Position numbers and translations under genes: made by a program. From Penium margaritaceum (lineage: Eukaryota; Streptophyta; Zygnematophyceae; Desmidiales; Peniaceae), in assembly GCA_023375785.1 (NCBI GenBank), contig SZWC01002434.1:126765-190764 (forward strand): a DNA stretch of 64,000 nucleotides, given 5' to 3'. This document shows, piece by piece, positions 9,103 through 21,439 of this stretch (position 1 is its first letter; every line of letters begins with the position of its first letter). The notes beneath the pieces are model-generated. The model saw only the letters and a program-made list of their open reading frames with translations, did no database searches and was not told the origin of the DNA.

Positions 9103-12100
9103 TCTCGCATCTTCGCTGTCGATCTTCATAGCCCCCTGATTCCTCGGCGGAGCTTCTCAATCCAACCACTCATAACGCGATTCCACAAGACGCGCTGATG
9201 CCACCAACCGACTGGAATGAGGTTTTGTGGACGATGCTTGCATAATTTCGATGACTGAACAAAAATTCTGACACATAGTACAAACTCCAGCGTCTGCGTC
9301 AGCAGTCCAGCGTGGCAGAATATAAGCGGAAATTCCGTGAGGTTATCACTGGTGCAGGCATCGCCCATGACAAGCTCTGTTTTTACCACAACAACGGCCT
9401 GAAACGAGACATCCAACGAGCAATTTCCATTTTTGGCATCCAGAACGACTTACCGCGGATGATCGCATTAGTAGAAAGGATTGACAGCGCCGACTACAAC
9501 GCTCGGATCCAGGAATCCTATGGCTGGTGACCTCCCAACCACAATTATCATGGGAGTGGAAGAAGCCAGTCGGGGGACTCCTCGACTCCGATGGAAGTGG
9601 ACACCGTTGACCTGAGGGATATGCACACCTGCTACAACTACAAAAAAGTCGGGTACATCCCTCGCAACTGTCGAAGCAAACAACAGGCCCAAAAGGAGGG
9701 GGGGTCGAAGAAAAATGAGTCGGTAAACGGCAAAGGGCAGGAGTGAATGGCGCGACTCTTGTCCATGAGGAGCAATCTGCACCGAACAATTGACCATTTG
9801 AACGGCTTGCGACACCGCGGAGGGTTTAAGAGATCGCAAAGTTCGAAAAGGGATACGAGGGCGACCAATTGTCGATTCTGGTGAAAGTTCAACCTTGAGG
9901 ATGCAAGAGTCACAGAATAGTACCGGCGTTATTGGATGGAGGAGCTTCTCACAGTTTCGTAAGCAACAATGGTTTCTCACGGTTTCAATGTGGTAGCAGT
10001 CGCTGATTGGCCGATGCCGACCAGCGTTTGAGACGTTAAAGTTTTTCTTGGCTTGTGCAATTACTACCAGTGTTTCGCACGGGATTACGCCTGAATTTCA
10101 GCGCCTCTCTCCGACCTCACTCGAAAAGAAAATGAGTGGCGGTGGAGAGACAACAACGAAGAAGCATTCACCGCTTTGTAGAACGCTCGGACCTCGGTGC
10201 CAACCCTACGATTACCCGATCCAGCGGTTGACTATGTCATGGCTATGGATGCCTCAGATCGAGTCATTGGCACGGTTCTCCTACAAGACCATGGCAACGG
10301 AGAGCAGCCGGTCGCATACATGTCAAGAAAATTGTGAGGATCAGAACCCAACTACACCGTACAAGAGAAAGAGATGCTGGCGGTTGTACATGCATTTAAG
10401 TCATGGCGGTGCTATCTTGAATGCCGCCGATGCATCATACGCACCGACCACCATGTGCTAAAATATTTGAAGATGTAGCCAAACATCAGTCGAAGTCAAA
10501 CCCAATGGATGATCACCCGGACTTCTGCAGCCGCTTCCCATTCCGACAAAACCGTGGGCTGACATCTACATGGACTTCGTCACAGAATTACCAGTTTGAC
10601 TGGAGGGATATGGCGTAATCCTTGTGGTTGTTGACAGGTTTTCTAAAATGTCTCATTCTATTCTGACAACGAAATTTTCACTGCTGAAGGGACAGCGTGA
10701 CCATTTTTAAACAACATCATGCGACTACAGTGCGTGCGAAGGACTATCACGAGTGACAGGGATGGTCGATTTACCAGTCGTTTCTAGCGATAACTGATGA
10801 CTCGCTACGACAGTCGAATCCAGCTTATGATGGTGTTCTATCCTCAAACCGACGCCCAAACTGAGTGGACCAATCAAACGGTCAAACAACTTCTCCATAC
10901 TCTATGGAAACCTCATGGGACGGATTGGGCACAAAAACTCCCCATCGGCGATCTCCACCGCAACGGGTAAAACTCTATTTGAGGTGGTGTATGGCAAACT
11001 TCCCGCCACACCTGCCGGACTACAAAGCCAGAGCAACATTCTCGCGGTTGACGGCCAATGCTGAGATTTTCCACCATCTGAGACAAAACACGACAGACGC
11101 TCGCAAAAACACAAGCGGCGATGAAACGAGCAGCCGATTGCCATTGTAGCGACCACGTTTTTGTCACTGGCTGAAACGTTTTTCTAAGCTCGACCAACAT
11201 CAAACTCCACGGAGCCGACCGCGTTCGGCTCCGTGGAGTTTGAGCTGAAGCTCAAACCCCGAGAGTTGGGAGTGCATGAAAACCCCCGTGGTTACGGGAC
11301 TCAAACTTCCCGATACTATGGAAGTTCATCCGTTGTTCCATATCAGCAGACTTAAGCACTACCAAGATCTTAGAGAGAACTTCCTCGACAGGGATGCCCC
11401 TCCTCCTATACAAGTGGACAAGCATACTGAATACGACATCGAGAACATCCTCGGCCATCGACGATGATGCAAGACATCAGAACATCTTGTCAAGTGGCAT
11501 GACAACGACGCCAGGCATAACAGCTGGGAATCCTGCGACAACCTCTGAGACACCGATCACCTAATTTATGACTATTAATGCCGTCACCGGGCCACATCTG
11601 TATGTGTACCGGGACATCATGGCTAAATGGGGGGGAAGTGTTACATACAAGACGTAAATGAGTCCTTAATCTTTTGAGTGGACATTTTTGTCATTACAAA
11701 AACAGCCCACCGCGCGTCGAGACTTCGATTTTCACTCTGACGGTCAAGGGCAATTCGAACAACTGTCCTTGCCCTCTAGTGAACCTTCTCACACTTTGTG
11801 ACAACTATGACCACTTTCGAGAATCATCGACAGAAGTATCACAACCTTTCCGTTGACACATCGAGACATATCTCGATTTATAACGATGCATCTTGCATCT
11901 TCACTATCAACCCTCGAAGTCCCTCAATTCCTCTGCAAAGCTTCTTCAATCCGACCACTCAAGATGCGATTCCACATGTGTCACTCGACATTCGACCCAA
12001 GGACCCCGACTATGCCTAATTGTAACTCAACACTTGTATACATATGTTCGATCATTTCGACACCTGTCATCAAAGTACACTTACTAATAAAATGCTCAAG

Positions 12101-12115
12101 TTCCCAATGTTATCG
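9103..12115 (+). mobile_element. Ty3/gypsy chromovirus, broken (element B)
   Basis: Fossil with tens of lesions. Parts in order: partial 5' LTR (about 9103-9190, matching the middle of 8383-8933); gag with AEYKRKFREVI at 9312 and a CCHC-like knuckle CYNYKKVGYIPRNC at 9630-9671; RNase H (MDASDRVIGTVLLQDHG, about 10240-10295); integrase core (GYGVILVVVDRFSKMSH, about 10607-10657; YPQTDAQTEWTNQ, about 10840-10880); a chromodomain-like tail (EYDIENILG at 11430, SEHLVKWHDND at 11480); a G-rich polypurine tract at 11628-11638; and the 3' LTR. The region where protease and reverse transcriptase would lie is much shortened. Same family as element A, opposite strand. Age: old. Confidence 0.85.
11639..12115 (+). 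repeat. 3' LTR of element B, end missing
   Basis: Starts TGTTACATAC straight after the polypurine tract and follows the LTR of element A phrase by phrase (CGAGACATATCTCGATTTAT, TTCGATCATTTCGACA). It loses similarity near 12110 and passes into the 12-bp satellite. Confidence 0.8.
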
Positions 12116-12126
12116 TAGGAATCCCA

Positions 12127-14948
12127 ACTATTATGCGCTCTAATTGCGCCTTAGTTGCACCCTAATTGCACCCTAGTTGCACCCTAGTTGTACCCTAGTT
12201 GTGCCCTACTTGCACCCTAGTTACGCCATTATTAAGCTCTAGTTACACCCTATTTACGCACTGCTTGCACCCTGGTTGCGCCCTTTTGGCATCCTAGTTG
12301 TTCCCTACTTGCATCGTAGTTATGCCCTAGCTATGTCTCAGATGTACCCCAGTTGCACACTTGTTGCATCCTAGTTGCGTCCTAGTTGTGACCTAGTTGC
12401 GTCCTAGTTACACCCTCTAAGTACCCTAATTACACCTGACTTGCGCCCTACTTGCGCCCTAGTTGCCTCAACTGGGCACTAGCTACACCTGATTTGTGTC
12501 CTACTTGCACCCTTGTTGTATCATAGTTGAGCCCTAATTGTTCCCTACTTGCGCTCTAGTTCCGCCCAAATGGCACCCTAGTTGCGCCTTAGTTGCGCCC
12601 TGCTTGCGTCCTACTTGCGCCCTATTTATGCCCGACTTGTGCCATAGTTGCGCCTTAGTTGTACGCTAGTTGCCTCCTATTTGCGTCCTAGTTCCGCCCT
12701 TGTTGTGTCCTAGTTGCATCCTAGTTGTGCCCTAGTTGCACCCTAGTTACACCCTAGTTTCGCCCTAGTTGCACCCTAGTCGCGCCCTAGTTGCGCACTA
12801 GTAGACCCTAGTTGCATCCCAGTTGCGACCTAGTTGCGCCTTGATTGTGCCCTAGATGTGTCCTAGGTGTGCCCTAGTTGCGCCCTAATTGTGCCCTAGT
12901 TACACCCTGGTTACGTTTTAGTTGCGCCCATGTTGTGCCCTAATTGTGCCCCAGCTGCGTCCCAGACACACACTTGTTGCGCCCCAGTTGCATCCTTGTT
13001 GTGTCCATGTGCACCAGTTGCACCCATGTTGTGCCCTAGTTGCATTCTAGTTGCGCCCTAGTTGCACATTCATGACTTCTTGTTGCGCTCCAGTGATTCC
13101 CTAGTTGCCCCCTAGTTGCGCCCTAGTTACGCCTCAGTTGGCCACTAATTACGCCCTAGTTATGCCCTAGTTGCGCCCTGGTTACGCCATACTTGAGCCA
13201 TACTTGCGCCCTAGTTGCACCCTCATTGCGCCCTACTTGCGCTTCAGTTGGACACTAGCTATGCCCTCGTTGCACCCAAGTTGTGCCTTTGTTACGCCCT
13301 AGTTACGCCCTAGTTGCGTCCTAGTTGTGCCCTTGTTGCGCCCTAGTTGCGCCCTAGTTGCACCGTAGTTGCGCCCTACTTACCCCCGACTTCCGTCCTA
13401 GTTGCGTCCTAGTTTCTTCCTAGTTGCATCCTAGTTGCACCCTAAATGCACTGTAGTTACGTTATAGTTGCGCCCTAGTTGTGTCCTAGTTGTGCCCTAG
13501 TTGCGGCCTAGCTGCGCCGTAGTTACGCCCTAGTTGTGTCCTAGTTACACCCTAGTTACGCCCTACTTTTGCCTTAGTTGCGACCAAGTTGTGCCCTACT
13601 TGTGCCCTACTTGAGCCCTAGTTGTGCCCTAGTTGCATCATACTTGTGCCCTAGTTATGCCCTAGGTGTGCCTTACTTACGCCCTAGTTGCGCCCCACTT
13701 GCATCCTAGTTACGCCCTTCTTGGGCCTTACTTGCATCCTAGTTGTGCCCAAGCTGCGACCTAATTACGCACTACTTGCGTCCTAATTGCATCCTAGTTA
13801 TGCCCTAGTTGGGCCCTAGTTGCACCGTAGTTGTACCCTAGTTGTGCCCTAGTTGCGCTCTAGTTGCGTTCTAGTTATGCCCTACTTCCACCCTACTTGC
13901 GCCCTAGTTGCGCTCTAGTTGTGCCCTAGTTGCGCCCTAGTTGCGCCCTACTTCCGTCCTATTTGTGCCCTTCTTGTGCCCTGGTTGCACCTCAGTAAGG
14001 CACTAGTTGCGTCCCATGTTAACCCCGGTTGGGCCCTTGTTACGTGCTAGTTGAGCCGTAGTTGCACCCTAGTTGTCCTCTACTTGCGCCCTAGTTGCGC
14101 CCTTGTTGCACCGTACTTGCGCCCTAGTTGTGCCCAAGTTTTTCACTAGTTGCATCCTCAACCTAGTGGCGTCTTAGTTGCAGGCTAGTTGCACCCTCCT
14201 TGCCCCCTAGTTGCGCTCTAGCTGCACCCTATATGCACCCTTGTTGCGCCCTAGATGTACCCAAGTTGCACTCTAGTTACGCCCGACTTACCCCCTAGTT
14301 GCGCCATAGTTGTACCCTAGTTGCGCCCTAGTTGCACCCCAGTTGCACCCCAGTAACACCCCAGTTGCGTCCTAGTTGCGTCCCAATTGCACCCCAGGTG
14401 CGCCCCAGTTGCACCCCTGTTGTGCCCTAGTTGCGCCCTAGTTGCACCCTAGTTGCACCCTAGTTGCACCCTAGTTGCACCCTAGTTGCACCCTAGCTGT
14501 GCCCTACTTGTGCCCTACTTGTGCACTAGTTGTGCCCTAGTTGCACCCTCATTGTGCCCTACTTGCGCCTCAGATGGGCAGCTACGCCCTAATTGCGCCC
14601 AATTTGCGTCCGAGTTGTGTCCTAGTTGTCACCTAGTTGGGCCCTTGTTGCGCCCTTGTTGCGTTCTAGTTGTGCCCTGGTTGTGCCCTTGTTGCGCCCT
14701 AGTTTTTGTCCTACTTGCGCCTGACTTGCGCCCTAGTTACGCCCTAGTTGCGCCCAAGTTGCACCCCAGTTGCACCCTAGTTGCACCCAAGAAGCGCCCT
14801 ACCTGCGCCTTAACTGCACCCAAGTTGCACCCTTGTTGTGCCCTGGTTGTGCCCTAGTTGCGCATCAATTGGGTACTAGCTACGCCCTAGTTGCACCCTA
14901 GTTGTCCCCTAGTTGTGCCCTAGTTGCGCCCTAGTTGTGCCCTACTTG
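12127..14948 (+). repeat. 12-bp (dodecamer) satellite, first block
   Basis: About 235 degenerate copies of CCCTAGTTGCGC in register. The CTAGTT core is best kept and most variation falls in the last four bases. Because 12 is divisible by 3, long chance frames arise (e.g. 14486-14857, repeating Cys-Ala-Leu-Val-Ala-Pro); these are not genes. A variant pair containing CTCAGTTGGGCACTAGCTAC recurs every few hundred bases. Confidence 0.95.
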
Positions 14949-15760
14949 AGTGCAGTGTGGTAAACGAGCACCATGAAGTCAGTACGGTACACGAGCTCCA
15001 TGAAGGCAGTGCGGCAACGAGCACCATGAAGTCAGCACGAGAAGGTGATGATGCCGTAGCGCCGAGGCGCGAGCCAGCCAAGTGGGTGAGCCGAAGAGCC
15101 GAGGCGCAACCACACCTCCATATCATGCCGCAGCACCCAAGGGCGGGCAGACTCACAAGAAGAACTGAGGCAATAACAAGAATAGAGGCATCAATGAAGA
15201 TGGAGGGACACGTCGATGAGGAGCGGGCCGAATGAGGAGAGAGACCACAGCGACAAAGCGCGGGCCGAATAAGGAACGATGAAACTTGAGGCAGGGCAGA
15301 GCCCGGGCCATGCATGAGAAGCTTGCAGATTATGACGGAGGCAACGATGAAGGCGGAAGCTGTGCCATGGCAGCAGGCCATGAGTCACAGTGCAACTGGG
15401 GACAGGGCCGAAGCCCGGGCCGAGTGGTGGCAGGGCAAATGCCCGGGCTGCGGAAAGATGAGGCAAAGCAACTAAGTGACCAAACAAGTGGTGAGATTTA
15501 CATAGCATGCATATGACATAAGTACTAGCAAGGTACTACTCAGTTAGACTAGAGAGTCGTACGGGGGGCGGTACGATTGGTGTTGTCATAACCGCCTTGC
15601 TGATGCCGCTGCAGCTGGTGAGTAGGAGTTTGAGGGTGACCGGCTGACGGGTGAAGCGCTTGGCCGCACGGCGATGATCGTTATGTTCCTGACTTGCTGG
15701 TAGGTTGTCGTTATGTGAAGACCGGACCGCACGAGATATGGCGGTGCTCTTCCGGGGAGA
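14949..15760 (-). repeat. Left (3') LTR of the non-coding element
   Basis: Matches 17851-18603. Near its left edge a 27-bp phrase (ACGAGCACCATGAAGTCAG...) is present three times in tandem (about 14962-15040), where the right copy has one. The first ~145 bp of the right copy are missing here. Confidence 0.75.
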
Positions 15761-17705
15761 GGGAGAGACGTTACGTCGGCGGGTATTTTGCCGTTGGCAG
15801 GCATGCACGGGAAATCGACCGGTAGGAAGTGGCCGGTAGGTTTGCCCATGTGGCGGGATTCGTCCTGAAAATATCGGCTGGTTCCAAACAGTTCGGCTTC
15901 AAGTCTCCGGGAGATGAGTTTGGACTGGTCCAGCCCTTGATTTATTGCATAATGCTGTTGCGTGGACTGCCCAATATTTTGTCAATGGGTACACTCATGG
16001 GTGTTGAACCCGAGAGACGACTTGTAGTTACTGGAGAATATTCCGACAGCCATACGTAGTACCACAAGTCGTAAGGAGTCTGATGCTAAGATGTTGCTTG
16101 AGGGAGACATGTACAAAACTTGCTTGCCTCCATATGAGGCCTGTCAGGTTGAGCCGCCCAGAAGGAGAGTTCAGTGGTGAGATGGCTGAGATAATGGATG
16201 ATATCTGGATCAGGTGAAGAAGTACTCTCGCAGGAGCGTGGCTGGTGTTGTTGATGTTGTAATGATGCCGAGGTCCGAGAGGTAGCGGAGCATGAAATGC
16301 ATTGGTTATCATAAGCGTTTTGACATGATTAGGAGAGTGATGTTGTGTGTAGAGAGGGCCCTCAAGGGAGAAGCGCATTTTTCGTTCTGAAGTGCTCCTT
16401 TGGGAGTAGGGTGAGGAGTTGATGATGGGAGTGGAAGTTGGTCTGAACATGGGATTGAGGATGTTTACGGTTCTTGGTTGAGACTGGTTGGAGCTGGTGA
16501 TGATCCAGAGGTTGCCTCAGTGGAGAGGTGACGCAAATTTGGTCTTGACTTGGGTGCCTCAACAGGGAAGGTGCAGGAGGTGTGGTTTGTTGTGATGTTT
16601 GGAGCGGAGGAGGGAATGGCTGTGTATAGATATGGCTTTTGCCCAATGTAGTTGCTGCTGTAACTGGTGGAGGTTGATGCGACTTCAGTGGTTCACATGG
16701 TTGTTCAGTATTTGAAGGAGAGAGGAGGTGAAAGGGACGCCAGAGGGAATCATGCTGCGAGTATGATGATGCTGTTTGAGGCTGTTTTTTTTTTTTTCTT
16801 TTCTTTTTTTGCTGCTCCTGCTGCTGTTGCTGCGGATGTTTGGCAGGGAGTGAAGGAGTTGAGGGATGACAGATATTTGTAGAGGAGTAGAGGCGGGCAA
16901 GGGAACAGCTCATGCTGTTGCGCCGTGAGGAAGCAAAAGATACTGAAGGATCACTGCTGGAGAGGATGAAGAAGTGGTCAAAAGGACGCCAGCAGGTCCC
17001 ATGTTGCGAAGGTGTTGCATGTGTTGATGATAGCTGCTGCAGGGAGAAGGTTTGCTGTTGTCGAGTAGGAGACTTCCCATGAAGCAGTTGATGTGGCTGA
17101 TGTTCACGAGAGGAGGGGATGCGGACAAGAGGACAGTGAGAAATGTTGTGCCTCGGAGAGAAGACGACGGATCCCAATGGTGATGCCGGCTGATCTGAGG
17201 AGTGCTTATGGGATTGTGTTGTGGTATGTACTTGAGGTCGTTGTTTTGCTCTGTTGAGGATGAAGAGGGAAAAGAGGCAGTCAAGGGGACAGCATAAGAT
17301 TTCGCGCCACAGAGAGGAGGCTCCTGTTGCTGATGTCAATGCTTGATGCTGAGAGGATTGCTGATGAATTTGTTTTGTAGTCTGACGTTGCCACATGTTG
17401 CAGTAAGACGAGGAGATGTGGACAAGGGAACAGCTCATGTTGTTCCTTCACGAGGAGGAAGAAGCTGACTGTGAAGATGTGATTTGCCTTGAGGCCAGAC
17501 TGTAGATGTGTGGTGAGAAACCATGCTGCCAAAGAGGAAGACCTGGTGCAACGGGAGGACATGATGCTGCTACTGCTGATGCGATTGCTTCTTCGGCTAC
17601 TGAAGCTGCTGCTGCTGCTGCTGCTGCTGCTGAAGTGTTCCGAGCGTCAGGGAAGGATGTTACTGTGATGAATGAGCCAGGATTTTTTGCTCTACTCTGA
17701 TACCA

Positions 17706-18607
17706 TGTCAGGAAAATACGATCATCATGAGAGGCAGGACATGTAATGACGTAACTCTGAGGTGCAAGAGATGGCACGGGGTGTGGTCCAATGGACGAGC
17801 GTAGCAGGATGTTCAGCAGAAGAGAGAAAACTGGACGCAGTGCTGTAGCACGGGCGCTGAAGGTAGTGCGGTACACGAGCACCATGAAGTCAGCACGCGA
17901 AGGTGATGATGCCACAGCGCAGAGGCGCAGGCCAGCCAAGTAGGTGAGACGCAGCGCCGAAGCGCGGCCACACCTCCATGCCATGCCGCAGGAACCAAGG
18001 GCGGGCAGACTCACAAGAATAACTGAGGCAATAACAAGAACAGAGGCATCAATGAAGATGGAGGGCCACGGCAATGGGGAGCGGGCCGAACAAGGAGAGA
18101 GACGGCAGCGACAAAGCGCGGGCCGAATAATGAACGATGAAACTTGAGGCAGGGCAGAGCCCAGGCCTTGCATGAGAAGCTTGCAGATTATGATGGAGGC
18201 AACGATGAAGGCGGAAGCTATGCCATGGTAGCGGGCCATGAGTCACAGTGCAACTGAGGGCAAGGCCGAAGCCAGGGCCGAGTGGTGGCAGGGCAAATGC
18301 CCAGGCCGCGGAAAGATGAGGCAAAGCAACTGAGTTTCCAAACAAGTGGTTAGATTTACATAGCATGCATATGACATAAGTACTAGCCAGGTACTACTCA
18401 GTTCGACTAGAGAGTCCTACGGGTGGCGGTACGTCTGGTGTTGCCGTAACCGCCTTGGTGATTCTTCTGCAGCTGGTGAGCAGGAGTACGAGGGTGACCG
18501 GCCAAAGGGTGAAGCGCTTGGTGGCCACACGGAGATGATCATTATGGTCCCGCCTTGCTGGAAGGTTGTCGTTATGGGGTGACCGGAACGCGCGAGATAT
18601 GGCGGCG
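17706..18607 (-). repeat. Right (5') LTR of the non-coding element
   Basis: On the plus strand it begins TGTCAGGAAAATACG immediately after the primer site and ends within GAGATATGGCGGCG, where satellite sequence resumes. Confidence 0.75.
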
Positions 18608-21082
18608 CCCTACTAGCGCCCTAGTTGCGACCTAGTTGCATCCTAGTTGCGCTTCAGTTGGGTATTACGTACGCCCTAGTTGTACCCTAGTTACGTCCTA
18701 GTTGCGCCTTAATTGCACCCTAGTTGCACCATAGTTGTGCCATATTTGCGCCCTTGTTGCGCCCTAGTTGCGCCCTAAGTTGCACCTTAGTTACGCCCTA
18801 GGTGTGTCCTACTTGCTCCATAGATGCGCCCTAGTTGCGCCCTAGTTACGCCCTAGCTGTACCCTAGTTGCGTCCTTCTTGCACCCTACTCGCGCCATTG
18901 TTGCACCCTGGTTGCGCCTCAGTTGGACACTAGCTATGCCCTAGTTGTGCCCTAGTTGCATCCAAGTTGTGCCTTACTTACGTCCTGGTTACCTCCTAGT
19001 TACGCCCTACTTGCGCCCTAGTTGCACCTCACTTCCACCCTACTTGTACCCTAGTTGCGAGCTAGTTGCGCCCTTTCTACGTCTGAGTTGGGCACTAGCT
19101 ACACCATAGTTGCGACCTAGTTGTGTCCTAATTGCGCCCTACTTGCAGCTTAGTTGCGCCCTACCTGCATTCAGTTAGGACCTATTTGCGCCCTAGTTTC
19201 GCTCTAGCTACGTCCTACTTATGCCCTAGTTGCACCATAGTTGCCCCCTAGTAACGTCCTATTTGTACCCTGCTTGCCTCCTACTTTTATACTACTTTAG
19301 CCCTAGTTGGAACCTAGTTACGCCCTACTTCCACCTCAGTTGGACAATAACTGCACCCTAGCTAGACACACATGCAACCTACTTGCACCATACTTGCGCA
19401 CTAGTTGCACCCTAGTTGCGCCCTTCTTGCGCCTCATTTGGGCACTAGCTACGCCCTAGTTGCACTTTAGTTGCGCCCTAGTTCCATCCTAGTTGCACCC
19501 TAGTTGCACTCTACTTGCGCCCTAGTTGCGCCCTAGTTGCATCCTTATTGTGCCCTAGTTGCGTCCTACTTGTGCCCTACTTGTGCCCTACTTGCATCCT
19601 AGTTGCACCCTAGTTGTGCCCTAGCTGTGCCCTAGTTGAGCCCTAGTTGAGTCCTAGTTGTGCCCTAGTTGCTCCCTAGTTATGCCTTAGTTGCACTCTA
19701 CTTCAGCCCTTGTTTCTCCCTAGTTACGCCCTAGTTGCGCCCTAGTTTTGCCCTACTTGCGTCCTAGTTGCACCCTGGTTGCACCTCATTTGGGGACTGG
19801 TTACGCCCTAGTTGCGCCCTAGTTGCGCCCTAGTTGCGCATTAGTTGCACCCTAGTTGTTTTTTAATTGCGTCCAACTTGCGCCCTAGTTGTGTCCTACT
19901 TGCACCCTAGTTGCACCCTGGTTGCACCCTACTTCCACAGTAGTTGCACCCTAGTTGCACCCTAGTTGCGCTTCAGTTGCGTCCTACTTGCGCCCTAGTT
20001 GCATCCTAGTAGTGCCTCAGTTGGGCACTAGCTACACCCTTATTGTACCCTACTTGTACCCTACTTATACCCTGCTTGCGCCCTAGTTGCGTCCTACTTG
20101 CGCCACAATTGTGTCCTAGTTGCGCCCTATATCCGCCCTAGTTGCACCCTAGTTTCACTCTAGTTGTGCTCAAGTTACATCCTATTTGTGCCCTATTTCC
20201 GTTCTACTTCCATCCTAGCTGCACCCTAGTTGACCCCTACTTGCGCCTAAGTTGGGCAGTAGCTACGCCCTAGTTGGGGCGTACTTACGCGATACTTGCA
20301 CCCTAGTTGCGTCCTAGTTGCACCCTACTTGCGCCTCAGTTGGGCACTAATTGCGCCTTAGTTACGCCCTAGTTGTACCCTAGTTGTACCCTAGTTGCGC
20401 CCTTGTTACATCCTACTTGCGTCCTAGTTGCGCCTTAGTTGCTCCCTAGTTCAACCCTAGTTGTACCCTACTTACACCCTACATGTGCCATAGTTATGCC
20501 CTAGTTGTGCCTTAGTTACACCCTAGTTACACCCTAGCTGTGCCCTACTTGCGCCCTAGTTGTGCCCTACTTGCATCCTTGTAGCACCCTAGTTGCACCC
20601 TAGTTTACCCTAGTTGCATCCTAGTAGCGCCCTAGTTGTCCCCTTGTTAAGCCCAAGTTACGCCCTAGTTGCGCCCAACTTGCACCCAAGTTGCATCCTT
20701 GTTGCGCCCTAGATGCGCCCTACTTCCACCCTAGTTGTGTCCCTTGTGCTTCCTAGTTGCCCACTACATGTGCCCTACTTGCGCCCTAGTTGCGCATTAG
20801 TTGTGCCTCAGTTGGACACTAGTTGCAACCTAGTTGCGCCCTAGATGCATTCTAGTTGCATCCCAATCACGTCTTAGTTGCACCCTAGTTGCGCCCTACT
20901 TACACCCTAATTGTGCCCTAGACGTGCCCTAGTTACGCCCTGGATTTGCCCTAGTTATGCCCTGGTTGTGCCCTAGCTACGCACTACTTGCACCCTACTT
21001 TCACCTTGGTTGCGCCCTAGTAGCGTCTCAGTTGGGCACTAGCTACACCCTACTTGCACCCTAGTTGCACCATAGTTACTTG
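18608..21082 (+). repeat. 12-bp satellite, second block
   Basis: About 205 more copies of the same dodecamer in the same orientation as 12127-14948. The LTR element therefore split one array of about 5.3 kb. The array ends near 21080 in unique AT-rich sequence. Confidence 0.95.
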
Positions 21083-21439
21083 GTTAATGTTCTGTTAGAA
21101 TTCTCCTTTTATACATTTTTTCTATGTGGCACACATATTGTGGTTGTGATTTGTATTAGGAAAAGTTGAAGTTGCGAAAGTGAAAATGAACTCCTTTTTC
21201 CATATTTCTTCCATACAATTCCTTCATAAAAAATATTGTGGGGTTTTATATAAAATGCATGGTACTGAGGGGAAATTGTCATGTGGTTTCTACCATGGTT
21301 CTACGAATCTTCCATGAGTTTCCACCTTGCTTTTCGGTTATGTCTATGAGATATGTGTCTTTCATGGAAGTTACCTTTCTTCATGGTATCTGGTGTACAC
21401 TAGAAAATGAGTGCATATTTTAAGGGTGATTGGTCATAA
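21083..21439. other. AT-rich spacer after the satellite
   Basis: No gene, RNA or repeat recognised. Confidence 0.5.

Larger units (their letters stand above)
14949..18607 (-). mobile_element. Non-coding LTR retroelement (LARD/TRIM-like) inserted in the satellite
   Basis: Two direct repeats (14949-15760 and 17706-18607) of the order of 85-90 percent similarity bracket an interior with no gag or pol motifs. The primer site TGGTATCAGAGTAGAGC lies at 17705-17689 on the minus strand, right inside the right-hand repeat, so the element reads leftward. The interior (15850-17688) has irregular repeats around GGGAACAGCTCATG (16907, 17422) and a Gln/Ser/His-rich open frame (16362-17438) that looks like low-complexity chance coding. 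The satellite resumes on both sides, and CCCTACT occurs at both edges as a possible target duplication. Outer LTR ends look ragged. Confidence 0.8.

Noticed and set aside
14486-14857. 123-codon Cys/Ala/Leu/Val/Pro-repeat protein
   Set aside because: The satellite unit length is a multiple of three, so a translated satellite stays open by chance.
16362-17438. 358-codon Ser/Gln/His-rich protein, the longest complete open frame in the window
   Set aside because: Lies inside the non-coding LTR element, is low-complexity, shows no domain and contains internal DNA repeats.
12127-21082. CRISPR-like array
   Set aside because: The repeats are contiguous 12-mers without unique spacers, and no cas genes are present.
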